Assembly (NCBI GenBank): GCA_003864495.1
Contig: ML133474.1
Coordinates: 1,032,550-1,096,549 of the forward strand
DNA from: Nemopilema nomurai
Lineage: Eukaryota; Cnidaria; Scyphozoa; Rhizostomeae; Rhizostomatidae
Direction of reading: 5' to 3'
DNA length: 64,000 nt
Position 1 is the first letter of the stretch; each line of letters opens with the position of its first letter. Of this stretch, positions 50,361 to 61,279 are shown in pieces. The notes below the pieces were generated by a model, which saw only the letters and a program-made list of their open reading frames with translations, was not told the origin of the DNA and searched no databases. A program made the position numbers and the translations under genes.

Positions 50361-53300
50361 CTGGAAATCACAGAAACAGAATGAAAATATTTCATTCTCA
50401 GACAATAAAAAGTTCAGCATTTCATACTCTGGGGAGGAATATGCTGAGACGATGGTTGCTGTGGGGGAATATAAATCATGCCCCAGAGGGCATGGCACAG
50501 AATAGAACGCTCTTTGGGGATTCTCAAAGCCTATCCGCTGAACTTACTCAAGGCAAAATCACAGAAAATGTGCTCTAGGCTGTGAAATCAATGGCTCCGT
50601 CGAAAGAGCAGAAAAGCCCTGCACCGCGAACCTAATGGCAGTACTGGAAGAAAATGGCAAACAATGCCAGTTACTTACCAAACTCTTTTCAAGAATGGCG
50701 CCGTTAGCAGGGCAGTTTCCTTCGAGCATTGCACTCACGTTAGCAGTTTTTGAGGGGTCGATTTTCAAAACTTTGACCTCCAGAGCGTACTTCTTGCTGA
50801 AAGTTGCGGTGAGCTGACTGAATGGGAATCCGGGATACAGGACCGGGTTTGGTGATCCGAAGAGCGATATCCACTGGTCATGCAGCTCTTGGGTCCACTT
50901 CTTCGTGGTACCCACCAGTGGTATCACTGCTTCCGTCAAGTTTCCGAGCACCTGCAGGTAGTTCTTGAAAAAGAAGTCTTTGCTGCGAATCGTTCCACGT
51001 CCAAATTTGCTGGCAGCTATTTTGAGGTTTGCTTCGACTTGGGTCAAGTTGTAGTCGCGGATATAGACGAGCCATGGCTTCATTGCACACACGGTCGCTG
51101 GCAAGTTGTCAAGGTCACTCATCGATCCTCCATGCGCCTTCACATAGTTCGATGCCATCCTGAGGACATCATGCCAAATTATTACGTCATTGCCCAGCAT
51201 CGACTTCAAGTCCCCTTTTGCAAGCCAGGCCTGGTCAGAATACCAAGATGAGGTTTGTTACTAAATTTTTATTACCAGTTTAATTACCAATCGAGTACTT
51301 TCCAAGCATAGCACTCTCTTTAACATTCAGAGGCTCGTGATATTTCTTTAGTTGCATTAATCCTATCCTTGCTACTCCAACAGTGCTGACTTTTTACGTG
51401 TGAGGAAGATAAAATGAAATTGTATGGTCTTAATTACGAATGTCCTTCCAATACAAGAAGTCGGTGCAATTCTATTAGATATTTACACAAGTGGTTTGCT
51501 AACAATTAACAGCAAATCACATAGACAAATTACCCTTAGAGAATAAGCGTTGTTGTAGCTCTGATAAACCCTGTATCCACCACCGAACGGCAACTGTTCA
51601 ACAAGCCACACGTGATCCAAGGGTCCAACAATTTGGAACTTGTACAAAAGCCTCTCCTTTGAGCCAACATTTTTCTGGAACAGATCCACAACTTTTGATC
51701 CGGTCACATTCATGAACCCTGCAGCTGCATTTCCGCTGTTATTCCGGCTCACCAGCTCAGAGTACTGCTGGGGTAACCCCTGGAGAATTTCTGCTATCCA
51801 GCTCCTGTCCGGGAAGGAATTCTCCGTTAAGGGGGCCAAAACAATTTATAAATGTTTTACAAACCCCTTAAGCTAGTAATATCATCTTATACTCTCCAAA
51901 ATGGTTTACCTGTAAAAACCAAGGAAAATCTTACGATGATGGTAAAACGTAAAAGGGCATTTCCCTTGTTTAAAGTGGGCAAGACTTCCTTGCTGAGAAG
52001 TTCCCGCGGGTAGGCCAACTACGGAGTAACTGGTTAAGACAACAAATTAAACAAAAACCTTCCCTTTAACATTGGAGAAAAATTTCTGCACATATACTTG
52101 TCTCTAAATAAAAAACACCTTTCTGTTGGTACTATTTAGAACAATCTATCGGATTATCTACTATCTGGAAATTCCATTCGAAGAACATTGCATAATCCCC
52201 CTGTATGTCTGATAATCTACAATTGCCAAGGAACATACCTTAACCAGCTCAAAATAAACTTTTGGCATCATGGTTATGCAAAATAAACTTTGCACAACCA
52301 TAAAGCATGTATCAAACGGTTGTAAAACTTGAAATAATACAAATGAAATGCTATACCTCGTAAACCCACACGCGAAAGCCTTGCCGGCGGACTTGATGCT
52401 GCGCATCGTTTGAAGGAAGTCAGCCTTCTTTGCTCCTACCTTCATCAGTCTGTACTTCTCATCCAGACGCGAATTCAACAAAGTATCGAAGTTTGAAAGT
52501 TTTTTTATTGTGTCGAAGAAACAATCCGTCTGTAAAGAATATAATCAGTACGCTGGGAATACCAAAAGGATGGAGCAAAAGAAATGCGAAAATCATTGTT
52601 AGATTACTGTTGCTTTTACGTGGTCAAAACAGTTCAGCCAATTTTAAAAGCTCATGCGAAACAAAGAAATCGCCGAGATCTTGTCAAAAAATTGCAATCA
52701 GAATCACAATCAAAATCGCTAATACATCGATACGGAGCTCTGCCAAGCTAAGAATTGAAGTTGCGATTGTTTGATTCAGGCTATCACAGAAAGGTGATGT
52801 ATTGGAATCCTGGTGAAATCTGAAATTGAATGTGTCGCAACAGATGAAAAGAAGACATGGCCTATCTCGGGCTTCAAATACTGATACCTTTCGACAACTT
52901 TGGAAGGCTGGATTGATTGGTTACTGAAGACAACAGAGTTTTTTTCATTTCTTAGATGGTGGAAGACACTTACCAAACTGTTGGCGAGAATACCAGCGTT
53001 AGCTTGACACTGGGCTTCTGCCGTTGCGTTGATTGCGATTGGCCTAACTTCAAGCGCGAAGTTCTGGCTGAACTGAGCTGTCAGCGTGTTAAACGGGTAT
53101 CCGGGGTACAGCACTGGGTTCGGTGCTCCAAACAACGATGTCCACATGTCGTGCAGTTGTCGCGTCCATGGCTTTGTTGTGCTAACCAGCGGAATGATTG
53201 CCTCAGTCAGGTTGGCCAGCACCTCCAAGTAGTTCTTGTAGAAATAGTCCTTGGACATGATCCGTCCTTGGCCAACAACAGACCAGCCCTTGCGAAATTC

Positions 53301-56300
53301 GGCTTCAACTTGTGTCAAATTGTAGTCGCGAATGTGAACCAGCCATGGCTCAAGCCGACCAATGCACTCGGCAAGTTGTCCAGATTTGACATCGACGCGC
53401 CATACTTCTTGAGGAAGTCGTCCGCCATTCGCACCACGTCGTGCCATATGATGATGTCTGTTCCATGAAGCGCTTTGAGGTTGCCTTTGGCGAGCCAAGC
53501 TTTGAGCGAGTAGGCATTGTTGTAGCTTTGGTACACTCTGTACCCACCACCAGCGGCCAACTGTTCCACCATCCACACATGGTCCAGTGGTCCAACGATT
53601 TGGAACTTGTACAGTATTCGATCGAGTGACGCGAGGTTCGAGTTGAACAAGTTGACGACCTTACTGCCTGTTACGTTGAGGAACCCGGCTGCCGGCGAAC
53701 CACTCTTGCTTCTCACTTTGAACTCGTCGTATTGCTTGGACAAGCCTTGGAGAATCTCGGCAATCCATCCCCTAAAAGCAACAGGTGGCTTGTATATACT
53801 ACCTGGATTAGACTGTAAAATCAGTTCAGGGACAAAAGTTATTGTCGAAAAAGGCCTATTTCTACAAAAACCAACGCAGAGAAGCGTCATCCTTAATGAG
53901 ATGAACTTGTGTTGATTGGAAGGATTCTTACACATATTTTGCGGCAAATTTGATCACCAAATTTCATCAAATATCTACACTACTAAAAGATGAGCTTCCA
54001 GGAGAACTTCTCATCCAAATTTTGCTAAAGTCTTTAATTGGTTCATATAAGCAGCAAAAACAGGATAACTCACTCTATCATAGTCTTTTTGGTTGTCTAC
54101 TTCACAAAAAACTTCACTTACTCATGTTTATTTCAAATCCAATCATGCAAATTCAAAACTTTTTTAGTTCAAAATTATTCGGCAAATGTTTATTTATATT
54201 TCTAATGGGAAAAGTATTTATGACTTAGAAAGTTAAAAATGTCAAAAAAGATGGACCCTTTCCATCGGAAGAGGTATTCCTGTTGCGGATCGAAATCAGC
54301 CAATCATAGCAAAGAGCATGTCGACCAACTGCGGATGGTCAGCATTTTGTTCATGGGTTTGTCGACCTCAAAATAAGAAATACCACTTGTGCCACCCATT
54401 TAGTATTGCACTATTTTTGTGATGAAACAAACCTTGTATAGCCGCAAGCAAAGGTCTTCCCTGATGATTTGATGTTTCTCATAATCTGGAGGTAACTTTC
54501 CTTTGAGGTGTTTTTAGCTATCAAGGCGTCTTTTAGGTCATGCCTTGAGTGCAACAGGCTATCGGATGATGCCAGCTTCGCGACATTGTCGTAAAAGCAG
54601 TCAGTCTAAAAATAAAAATAGTGCAGCATTAAAGCTCAGGAATCATACAACAAGGTCTGTCTGAAATTTATCTTCACTTCATCTAAGCCTATAAAAAATC
54701 GTAGACTTCTTCGTGAACCGGTAAAGATCGGGCGAGAAATAGAGTTGCGTTCTTCTTTGTAACGCTTTCGAAAGCCTACTACGCAGGTATGGTCTGCTTC
54801 TCTTCCACGTTCTTTGAGATCTACCAGTGTTCCACTCAAATGAAAAATTCCTAAAGTTTCCAATGTACAGCAAAAAACATTAGAATGAAATACCGTACAT
54901 GCCCCCAATAAACGCTTGGGGCGTTTATTCATTTTTCTGACATTTGATGGGGACGTTTATTAGAGGGAGGCGTTTATTTCAAAATTCAAAAATGTCTTTC
55001 ATCATGTTAAACACAAGCTCTGTAATCAAATAACAGATACAAAATCATCTTCATCTTCATCGAGGAGATTGAACGACTGTTTTGCAAATTCAATAACCGA
55101 ATCTGCCGGCTCCACAACGAATGGGTTTACACCCAGCTCCTTGTCATGGAGCACCGACGTTTGATCTCTCAGAAAGGCTCCCCCAGTGGGGAACGCTCCT
55201 GTTTGAAGGGGCGTTAATTAGAGGAGGCTTTAATTCATATTTACGACCTTTGGGGATGCTGATTGGAGGGTGATGTTTAAAAGAAGAGGGTGTACATTAG
55301 AGGATTTACGGTACTGGAGTGTTAAATCTTGTCTAGCACAAAGAGTATGAGCTTTATGGATTGTCAGCTTAGAAGCATTTTTGCTAGCAGCAGAAAACAG
55401 AAGGTAGATGATAGCCATTAAAAGTGACAGAAAGGCACCAATATAGGAGATGTCTATTGGTGATGACACAAATTGGGACATTTGAACATTTAGACGTGCC
55501 TGCTTCAGAACCACCAAAAGACAAGATGATGGAATAGTATAGCTACATTTTCAGACATGTCCTCGTGCCTCCTGCATCATTCCCGGTACCAGTGTGGGGG
55601 TCTGATTGCCAAAAGGCCAAAATGTATAGGACCTTCAGGTCCATCTTGAGTGAAAGCAGCTAGTTGCCAAGAAGTAGCTGGAATGGCTGGATTTTGAGCT
55701 GAATGGAAAATGGCTGAATAACGTCTCGACTCGACTCAAAATTGAAATGCAGGTAGCCAGATTGGCAGGAAATGAAGCAACTTGCGCCTTCTAAAACGCT
55801 TTGGATTCTGAATATATTTGATGCCACTAGATATCTTGACGAGAAAATACTGAAATGTTTCATCTAGCCACTTACCAAACTGTTAGCAAGAATATCAGCG
55901 TTAGCTTGACACTGGGCTTCTGCCGTTGCGTTGATTGCGATTGGCCTAACTTCAAGCGCGAAGTTCTGGCTGAACTGAGCTGTCAGTGTGTTGAACGGGT
56001 ATCCGGGGTACAGCACTGGGTTCGGTGCTCCAAACAACGATGTCCACATATCGTGCAGTTGTGGCGTCCATAGCTTTTTTGTGCTAACCAGCGGAACGAT
56101 TGCCTCAGTCAGGTTGCCCAGCACTTCCAAGTAGTTCTTGTAGAAATAGTCCTTGGACATGATCCGTCCTTGGCCAACAACAGACCAGCCCTTGCGAAAT
56201 TCGGCTTCAACTTGTGCCAAATTGTAGTCGCGAATGTGAATCAGCCATGGCCTCAAGCCGACCAATGCACTCGGCAAGCTGTCCAGATTTGACATCGACG

Positions 56301-57300
56301 CGCCATACTTCTTGAGGAAGTCGTCCGCCATTCGCACCACGTCGTGCCATATGATGATGTCTGTTCCATGAAGCGCTTTGAGGTTGCCTTTGGCGAGCCA
56401 AGCTTTGAGCGAGTAGGCATTGTTGTAGCTTTGGTACACTCTGTACCCACCACCAGCGGCCAACTGTTCCACCATCCACACATGGTCCAGTGGTCCAACG
56501 ATTTGGAACTTGTACAGTATTCGATCGAGTGACGCGAGGTTCGAGTTGAACAAGTTGATGACCTTACTGCCCGTGACGTTGAGGAACCCGGCTGCCGGCG
56601 AACCACTCTTGCTTTTCACTTTGAACTCGTCGTATTGCTTGGACAAGCCTTGGAGAATCTCGGCAATCCATCCCCTAAAAGCAACAGGTGGCTGGTATAT
56701 ACTACCTGGATTAGACTGTAAAATCAGTTCAGGGACAAAAGTTATTGTCGAAAAAGGCCTATTTCTGCAAAACCAAAAATCCAATTCTGCAAATTCAAAT
56801 TTTTTCAGTTCAAAATTTTTCGGCAAATATTTACTCATATTTTCAATGGGAAAGTATATGTGACTTAGAAAGTTAAAAATTTAAAAAAATTATGGACCCT
56901 TTCCATCGGAAGCTCTTTAGAGAACTTGAAAATATGATGGAGATAACGCTAGAGTGCGATGTATATAGGTATTCCTGTTGCGGATCGAAATCAGCCAATC
57001 ATAGCAAAGAGCATGTCGACCAACTGCGGATGGTCAGCATTTTGTTCATGGGTTTGTCGACCTCAAAATAGGAAATACCACTTGTACCACCCATTTAGTA
57101 TTGCACTATTTTTGTGATGAAACAAACCTTGTATAGCCGCAAGCAAAAGTCTTCCCTGATGATTTGATGATTCTCATAATCTGGAGGTAACTTTCCTTTG
57201 AGGTGTTTTTAGCTATCAAGGCGTCCTTTAGGTCATGCCTTGAGTGCAACAGGCTATCGGATGATGCCAGCTTCGCGACATTGTCGTAAAAGCAGTCAGC
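48869..57300 (-). CDS. Tandem-module extracellular protein (at least four modules), unrecognised family
   Basis: Minus-strand exons alternate between a 173-nt type (A) and a long type (B): A 57300-57128, B 56674-55876; A 54605-54433, B 53771-52974; A 52529-52357, B 51804-51534 plus 51230-50679; A 50360-50188, B 49793-48869 with the stop. Every A starts at phase 0 and ends at phase 2, and every B starts with one base and ends at phase 0 (except the frameshifted second B). So B splices in frame into the next A and the set reads as one protein with four ~325-residue modules. Conserved pieces: DCFYD, FACGYTR, WIAEILQGL, GGGYRVYQSYNNAYSL, IRDYNLTQVE, GRIMSK, LFG-PNPVLYPG and CQAN; three Cys and several N-x-T sites per module. 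I recognise no catalytic motif. The end looks GPI-anchored. The first exon(s) lie above 57300. Separate genes are possible but no start or terminator separates the modules. Confidence 0.7.
50679..52529 (-). CDS. Module 3 of the tandem-module gene (carries an extra intron)
   Basis: Exon A 52529-52357 (TDCFFDTIKKLSNFD... to FACGFTR), then B in two exons, 51804-51534 (SWIAEILQGLPQQY... to YNNAYSLR) and 51230-50679 (AWLAKGDLKSMLG... to GNCPANGAILEKSL). The 303-bp intron interrupts a point where the other modules are continuous (SLKAWL). Total 332 codons. All three Cys positions are kept. Confidence 0.75.
52974..54605 (-). pseudogene. Module 2 of the tandem-module gene, with a one-base deletion
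   Basis: Exon A 54605-54433 is intact. Exon B 53771-52974 is 798 nt where module 1 has 799. Near 53349 the plus strand reads 'catggctcaagcc' where module 1 has 'catggcctcaagcc' (about 56250), one C fewer. The reading breaks after SALVGL and resumes in another frame at EPWLVHIRDYNLTQVE. Splice sites are intact. It could be a real frameshift, a polymorphism or an assembly error; the rest of the module shows no other decay. Confidence 0.7.
54891..55313. mobile_element. MITE-like element in the intron between modules 1 and 2
   Basis: The left end reads 'taccgtacatgccccc' and the right end is the inverse 'tacggta' (with 'gtacatta' just inside). Inside are repeated 'ggggcgtttatt' / 'gaggcgtttattt' motifs on both sides of a non-coding core. 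There is no transposase frame, so it would be non-autonomous. Target-site duplication is unclear. Confidence 0.45.
55876..57300 (-). CDS. Module 1 of the tandem-module gene (intact)
   Basis: Exon A 57300-57128 (ADCFYDNVAKLASSD... to FACGYTR) and exon B 56674-55876 (GWIAEILQGL... to CQANADILANSL), 324 codons, uninterrupted. It is almost identical to module 2 in exons and in the intron between A and B, and serves as the intact reference for it. Exon A starts at phase 0, compatible with the signal-peptide exon ending at 61211. Confidence 0.75.
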
Positions 57301-58689
57301 CTGGAAGAGAAATAGGGATTTCTGAAGGCCTAGAAATGGGGCTGGTTGCTGTAACAATTACTGATTATCCCATACTGTTTTCATTATTTCTCCACAACGT
57401 GCGATGTTAAGTGTCATACTTTCACTATCATTAGCTTATATGTGGAGGCGTAAAATGTGTAATTTACAAGTAATGATCAATTAGTCGGCCTCATAAAGAT
57501 ATTCCATTAAAAGGTATTCAAGCAATAATCTCTAAGTTATTGGTCTATCAATTTTCCAAAGCCTTTTAATGAGCTTGATATTTCTAGGGTGTCACACTGC
57601 ACAATGGCCGACGGGAAAAAATCCGTAAAGATTCAGTAAAAATTCCGTAAAAAAAGTGTAATTTACACGTGACCTGATTATAATTGATCTTGAGAAAATA
57701 CGCACTTTTTAACATAGAGGACTGAATTTTACGCTTCCCAGAGGGTGATGGTAATTTGATATTCGCAAAAGTCCAGCCAAGGGTATCAAAGAACTTTCAT
57801 TACAAGCTGTCCAAGTGAACTTCTTTGTTTCAAACTGTCTAGAGATTTGAAACGATGCTTTTTCTTATCTGCTTGTTACCCTTACTCAAGTCGCAATACG
57901 TACATACGCACATGTTTCGTTAAGGTAATTTGGTTTCATTATCTCTCCTTTCAACGGGCCACTGGCTGCATGTTTATGTACGGCACTCCTTAGAAGAGTA
58001 CTGCCTTGGAAGGACGCATTGTGCGCGCCTTGATTTAGGCCCAGTCTGCGGTTGATGCATATCAAACAACAGAGCAGTGGAAAAGTCTTGCAGCCTTGTA
58101 AGTAAAAATTAGGCATCTTATTGGTGTAAAACATTCATCCTCTCATGGCCTTCTACTAGAATTAGGGTTTTAGGAAAATTATTCTTCAACAGCAGGTGCA
58201 AACATGGCTTGATGCGGAGGGGAGCTTATAGAAGATTACAAATAGCACCTCTGCAAAAGCTTCTTTCTTTTTAGACATTTTTACTGAGACAGTCTTTTTT
58301 AGACCGGGTTTAAGATACCGGGTTTAAGATACCGGGTTTCATTCGAAGGAAAGAAGGCACTCTACGAAAGCCAACTATAAAGAATTTGGAGATTCCGCAG
58401 CTGAGTTTAGACTGCGTGTCTCGAGTGACTTTCGATGTACAATGTAAACACTGTCTTTTGCCTGGCCCAACGGCAAACCAGACAGACCGTCCAAAATTTG
58501 CAGTAGTAGTATCAACATTGAAATTGCAAAACATCCATGAAAAATGGCACTGCGTTTCATGACCAGTCAGTCTTAAATTTCAACATCATTTGCATGTTTT
58601 GTTCATTCTCCTAGTATATGATTTACGAGGATTTGTAGGCCGCATTTGCACCGTGACGACAAGTGGAAGCCGTTATAAAGTTGCAACAG
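57301..58689. other. Upstream of module 1: possible second leader exon, short tandem repeat
   Basis: Minus strand 58560 begins MKRSAIFHGCFAISMLILLL, a convincing hydrophobic signal sequence, continuing to a stop at about 58376. It has only weak donor sites in the right phase (for example after KDS). A 14-bp unit 'accgggtttaagat' repeats 2.6 times at 58303-58339. Otherwise nothing supported. Confidence 0.4.
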
Positions 58690-59925
58690 AGCATAGGTCC
58701 AGGGACGCCGAGAGGTGGCCTGGGCCCTGGGGCAAAGCCCCGGTCGGGGCCCTGGGGTCGGATCCAAAAATGTTGGGACCACGCCTTTTTAAAATGGGAA
58801 ACTCCCATTATTTCCAAACGTTTGTGCACGTTAAAGAATATAAATAAAAAATCCTAAAATGTAAAAAAATCATTTATTCTAAATATAAGCGATTTAAATA
58901 CGCTTTTGACCACACCCTTTTAGCTGATTAAAGTGGACATGAAAATGTGTCCCTTCAATTCTGGTTATTTTTTTCTAATGAGCTACGCAATATTAAAGCT
59001 TAAAACAAAAGCAAGTTTTTATTCTATGCAATTTTTTTAGAAACTCTTTTCAGTTCTCTCGTCCTTCAAAAACTAAAATTCTCTGCCTGATGTTTTATTT
59101 AATCTTTTGTCAGATTTGAAGGTGAATCAACAATATACTCTAAAAATTCTAAACTACTTTCACTACATGGAATCTTTCATTTAGCTGAACCAGAAGTTTA
59201 TCTAACACAGCATAAAACACTTCTACTTTAAAAAACTTTCTGCGTCACGAATTGTATCAGGATTTCGTCGACGCTTTAATGAAATTCAGTTGTCTGACCA
59301 AGGCTAGCAGCAACCTCTTTTGCTTCTTCATATATTTTATCCTATGAATCTCTAACAGTTAGAATTTTATTGAAAAGATCAGAAAGATGATTAGCCTCTT
59401 CTGCTATAGAGATATTGGCGCACTGCAAAATTTTGTCATCAATGCACTTTAGTACCTTGTACCAAAAAGATGATAGAAGAACATACACAAGGGACGACAT
59501 CCATTTCATCAAATTTTCAACATCTGTGAGAGATTCATTTTTGGCACCATGCCGCATCACAACCAGTTAAAACCCAAATAGAAATAAAATCTTAGGATGT
59601 TTAAGGCAACATGGCATTATGGAAAGAATGTTTTAGGGGCCCCAGAAATATAATATAGCTTTATTCATTAATTCTAAATGTAAACATAACTCACTTGAAC
59701 TGGCCATAGATTGAAACAAGATTATATGGGTTACCTAATTTTCATTAGGGCTCCCTTCCACCAATAAGTACGATTTTGCAAAACTCAGGGAAACTCAGCT
59801 CAAAAGATAAATCTGTAAATTTTTCATAGATGTAGAAATATTGCAAATTAAAATTTTTCATAATAATTTGGGGGGCTGGGCCCTGGGGCAAATTGCCCCT
59901 GCCCCCCTCTCTGCCACTGCATAGG
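58690..59925 (-). mobile_element. Degraded hAT-like DNA transposon
   Basis: Minus strand 59560-59278 reads MRHGAKNESLTDVENLMKWM, then FWYKVLKCIDDKI, then (after one stop) DKIYEEAKEVAASLG. Further on, near 59215-59165, is FYAVLDKLLVQLNERF in another frame. These match the hAT/ZMYM1-type transposase segment before its dimerisation domain (a FW-IL-IDxV block, F-EEAKE-A--LG, then YAVLD-L---L--RF). Both ends carry G/C-rich motifs sharing GGGCCCTGGGGCAAA (58722-58736, 59878-59892), and the right end read inward starts CAGTGGCAGAGAGGGGGG. Stops, frameshifts and missing N- and C-terminal parts mean it is inactive. Confidence 0.6.
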
Positions 59926-61210
59926 TCACATGACCATACACATTCGACCAATCAGAGATTTGATACATGCTCTACCACACACTGTTCGAAAATTATGGCG
60001 TAGGGAAAAGGCAAGATGGCCTGGTTTATCTAGTGACAAATACATTCTTTAAAATGCGCATGTTGACAATGCAGCTCCAACTTATACTTCATTTGAGAAT
60101 CTGCGTTACTGCATGTTTGAAATACAAAACACCGACAGGGATGCAAGCACTGTTTCCGAACCTTTGAATTTAAACTGTGAGATAGACAATGGGCATCCTT
60201 TATAGGATTCGTTTAGCAACTGCCAGGAATTTAAGAGATAAATTACCATCTTTAAGAACTGTCTGGCTGTTAAACCCCTGACAAAATGCATCATTTCTGC
60301 TAAGAAGATCATCAGTTGTTACACTAAAAAGTCAGAAGATGACTTGGATATTCTAATCGGAAAGTCATCGCATTCTTATCATTCCACACATTGTAACCCC
60401 TGATATCAAATCCACATGGAACAAGAAGCATTCAAAAGAAACACAAAAACCAAACTGATTCCTTCTAGAAAGATTTTCTGCAGCCATCAGACTCAACCGG
60501 GCATGTTATTCTGCTTCTCTAGCCACCTTCGCGGAACTTTCTTAATCCTGTCCTCAATGGCTGGTATTTTTGTTTGCATAACAGGTTTTCTGGAGCTCCC
60601 AGACGCAAGAACCTCGTTAAAAAGAGCGCATTTCAAGAGGGCATCAAACGAGCATCAAGAACAAAAACGGCAATTGATTTTTAATTACGATGTAACACAG
60701 ATAAGGCTGAAATGATCATGGACTTTATGACAAGTTCAAGGCCTCAGAGACCATTGCAAACATTCTATAGGGCAGCTTTCCTGGGCTGGCTATTAAGCTT
60801 AAAAGAAACGTGAGAAATAAATGTAGTTGAAAACTGACTTCGTCAAAAGTTCGAGAATATGCAAAAGCTAACGTGTTTTATTAATAAAGTGTGTTTTTCA
60901 TGCTTAAATAATGTCTTTATTTGTATTATTAACTGAGAGTTGTAACTTTCTCCCAAAAACTTAACCAAGATTTCAATGCAGTAATCCGAAAGTTTGCGTA
61001 TCACAAAGCTGGTCGGCTTAAAAATCGCGTTGTTGAGCATATGCCTAATCTGATAACAGAGAATTTGATCTAAGTTGTGTTGATGCATGGCGATCGCTGC
61101 GTGTTGATGACGTCGGTGTCAAAATCAAACTGCAACGGCCTGTGGCCGCAAGAGAGAGAGATCTTAGCTTTAACACCAATAGCCGCGCACTTGCGTCGGC
61201 CGCAACTTAC
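59926..61210. other. No gene seen
   Basis: Open frames on both strands are short and unlike protein. If the signal-peptide exon at 61279-61211 belongs to the tandem-module gene, this stretch is part of its first intron. Confidence 0.4.
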
Positions 61211-61279
61211 GGCGTACGATGCATGGATCAATCCTGCAAGCGCCAGCATTGCCGCGAGGGCCATATGCTTTGCCATCAT
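61211..61279 (-). CDS. Signal-peptide exon, candidate first exon of the tandem-module gene
   Basis: Minus strand: ATG ATG at 61279, reading MMAKHMALAAMLALAGLIHA then SYA, a typical N-region, hydrophobic core and A-x-A cleavage site. The next six bases are GTAAGT at 61210-61205, a perfect donor at phase 0. Module 1 exon A also begins at phase 0 with ADCFYD, so the two would join directly after the cleavage site. If unspliced, the frame continues 46 residues (SCGRRKC...LSCGHR) to a stop at 61070, making a small Cys-containing secreted peptide. The surrounding 61060-61330 is GC- and CpG-rich, consistent with a promoter-proximal exon. Confidence 0.45.

Noticed and set aside
52956..53468. 170-codon plus-strand frame rich in Cys and Val
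   Set aside because: It is the antisense shadow of module 2 exon B. The minus-strand reading is supported by four paralogous modules and splice sites, and the same shadow recurs opposite module 1 (56344-56863).
53315..53947. Extending exon B of module 2 upstream into MCKNPSNQHKF... as a separate gene start
   Set aside because: The acceptor at 53772 (cttttag) and the exact phase match with the 173-nt exon show the upstream part is intron. No start context or leader sequence is present.
48869..57300. Phospholipase B-like (PLBD/LAMA) family as identity of the modules
   Set aside because: Length, glycosylation and a secreted layout made this tempting, but the diagnostic PLB-like blocks (the TYNNQ region and the autoprocessing Cys context) are absent.
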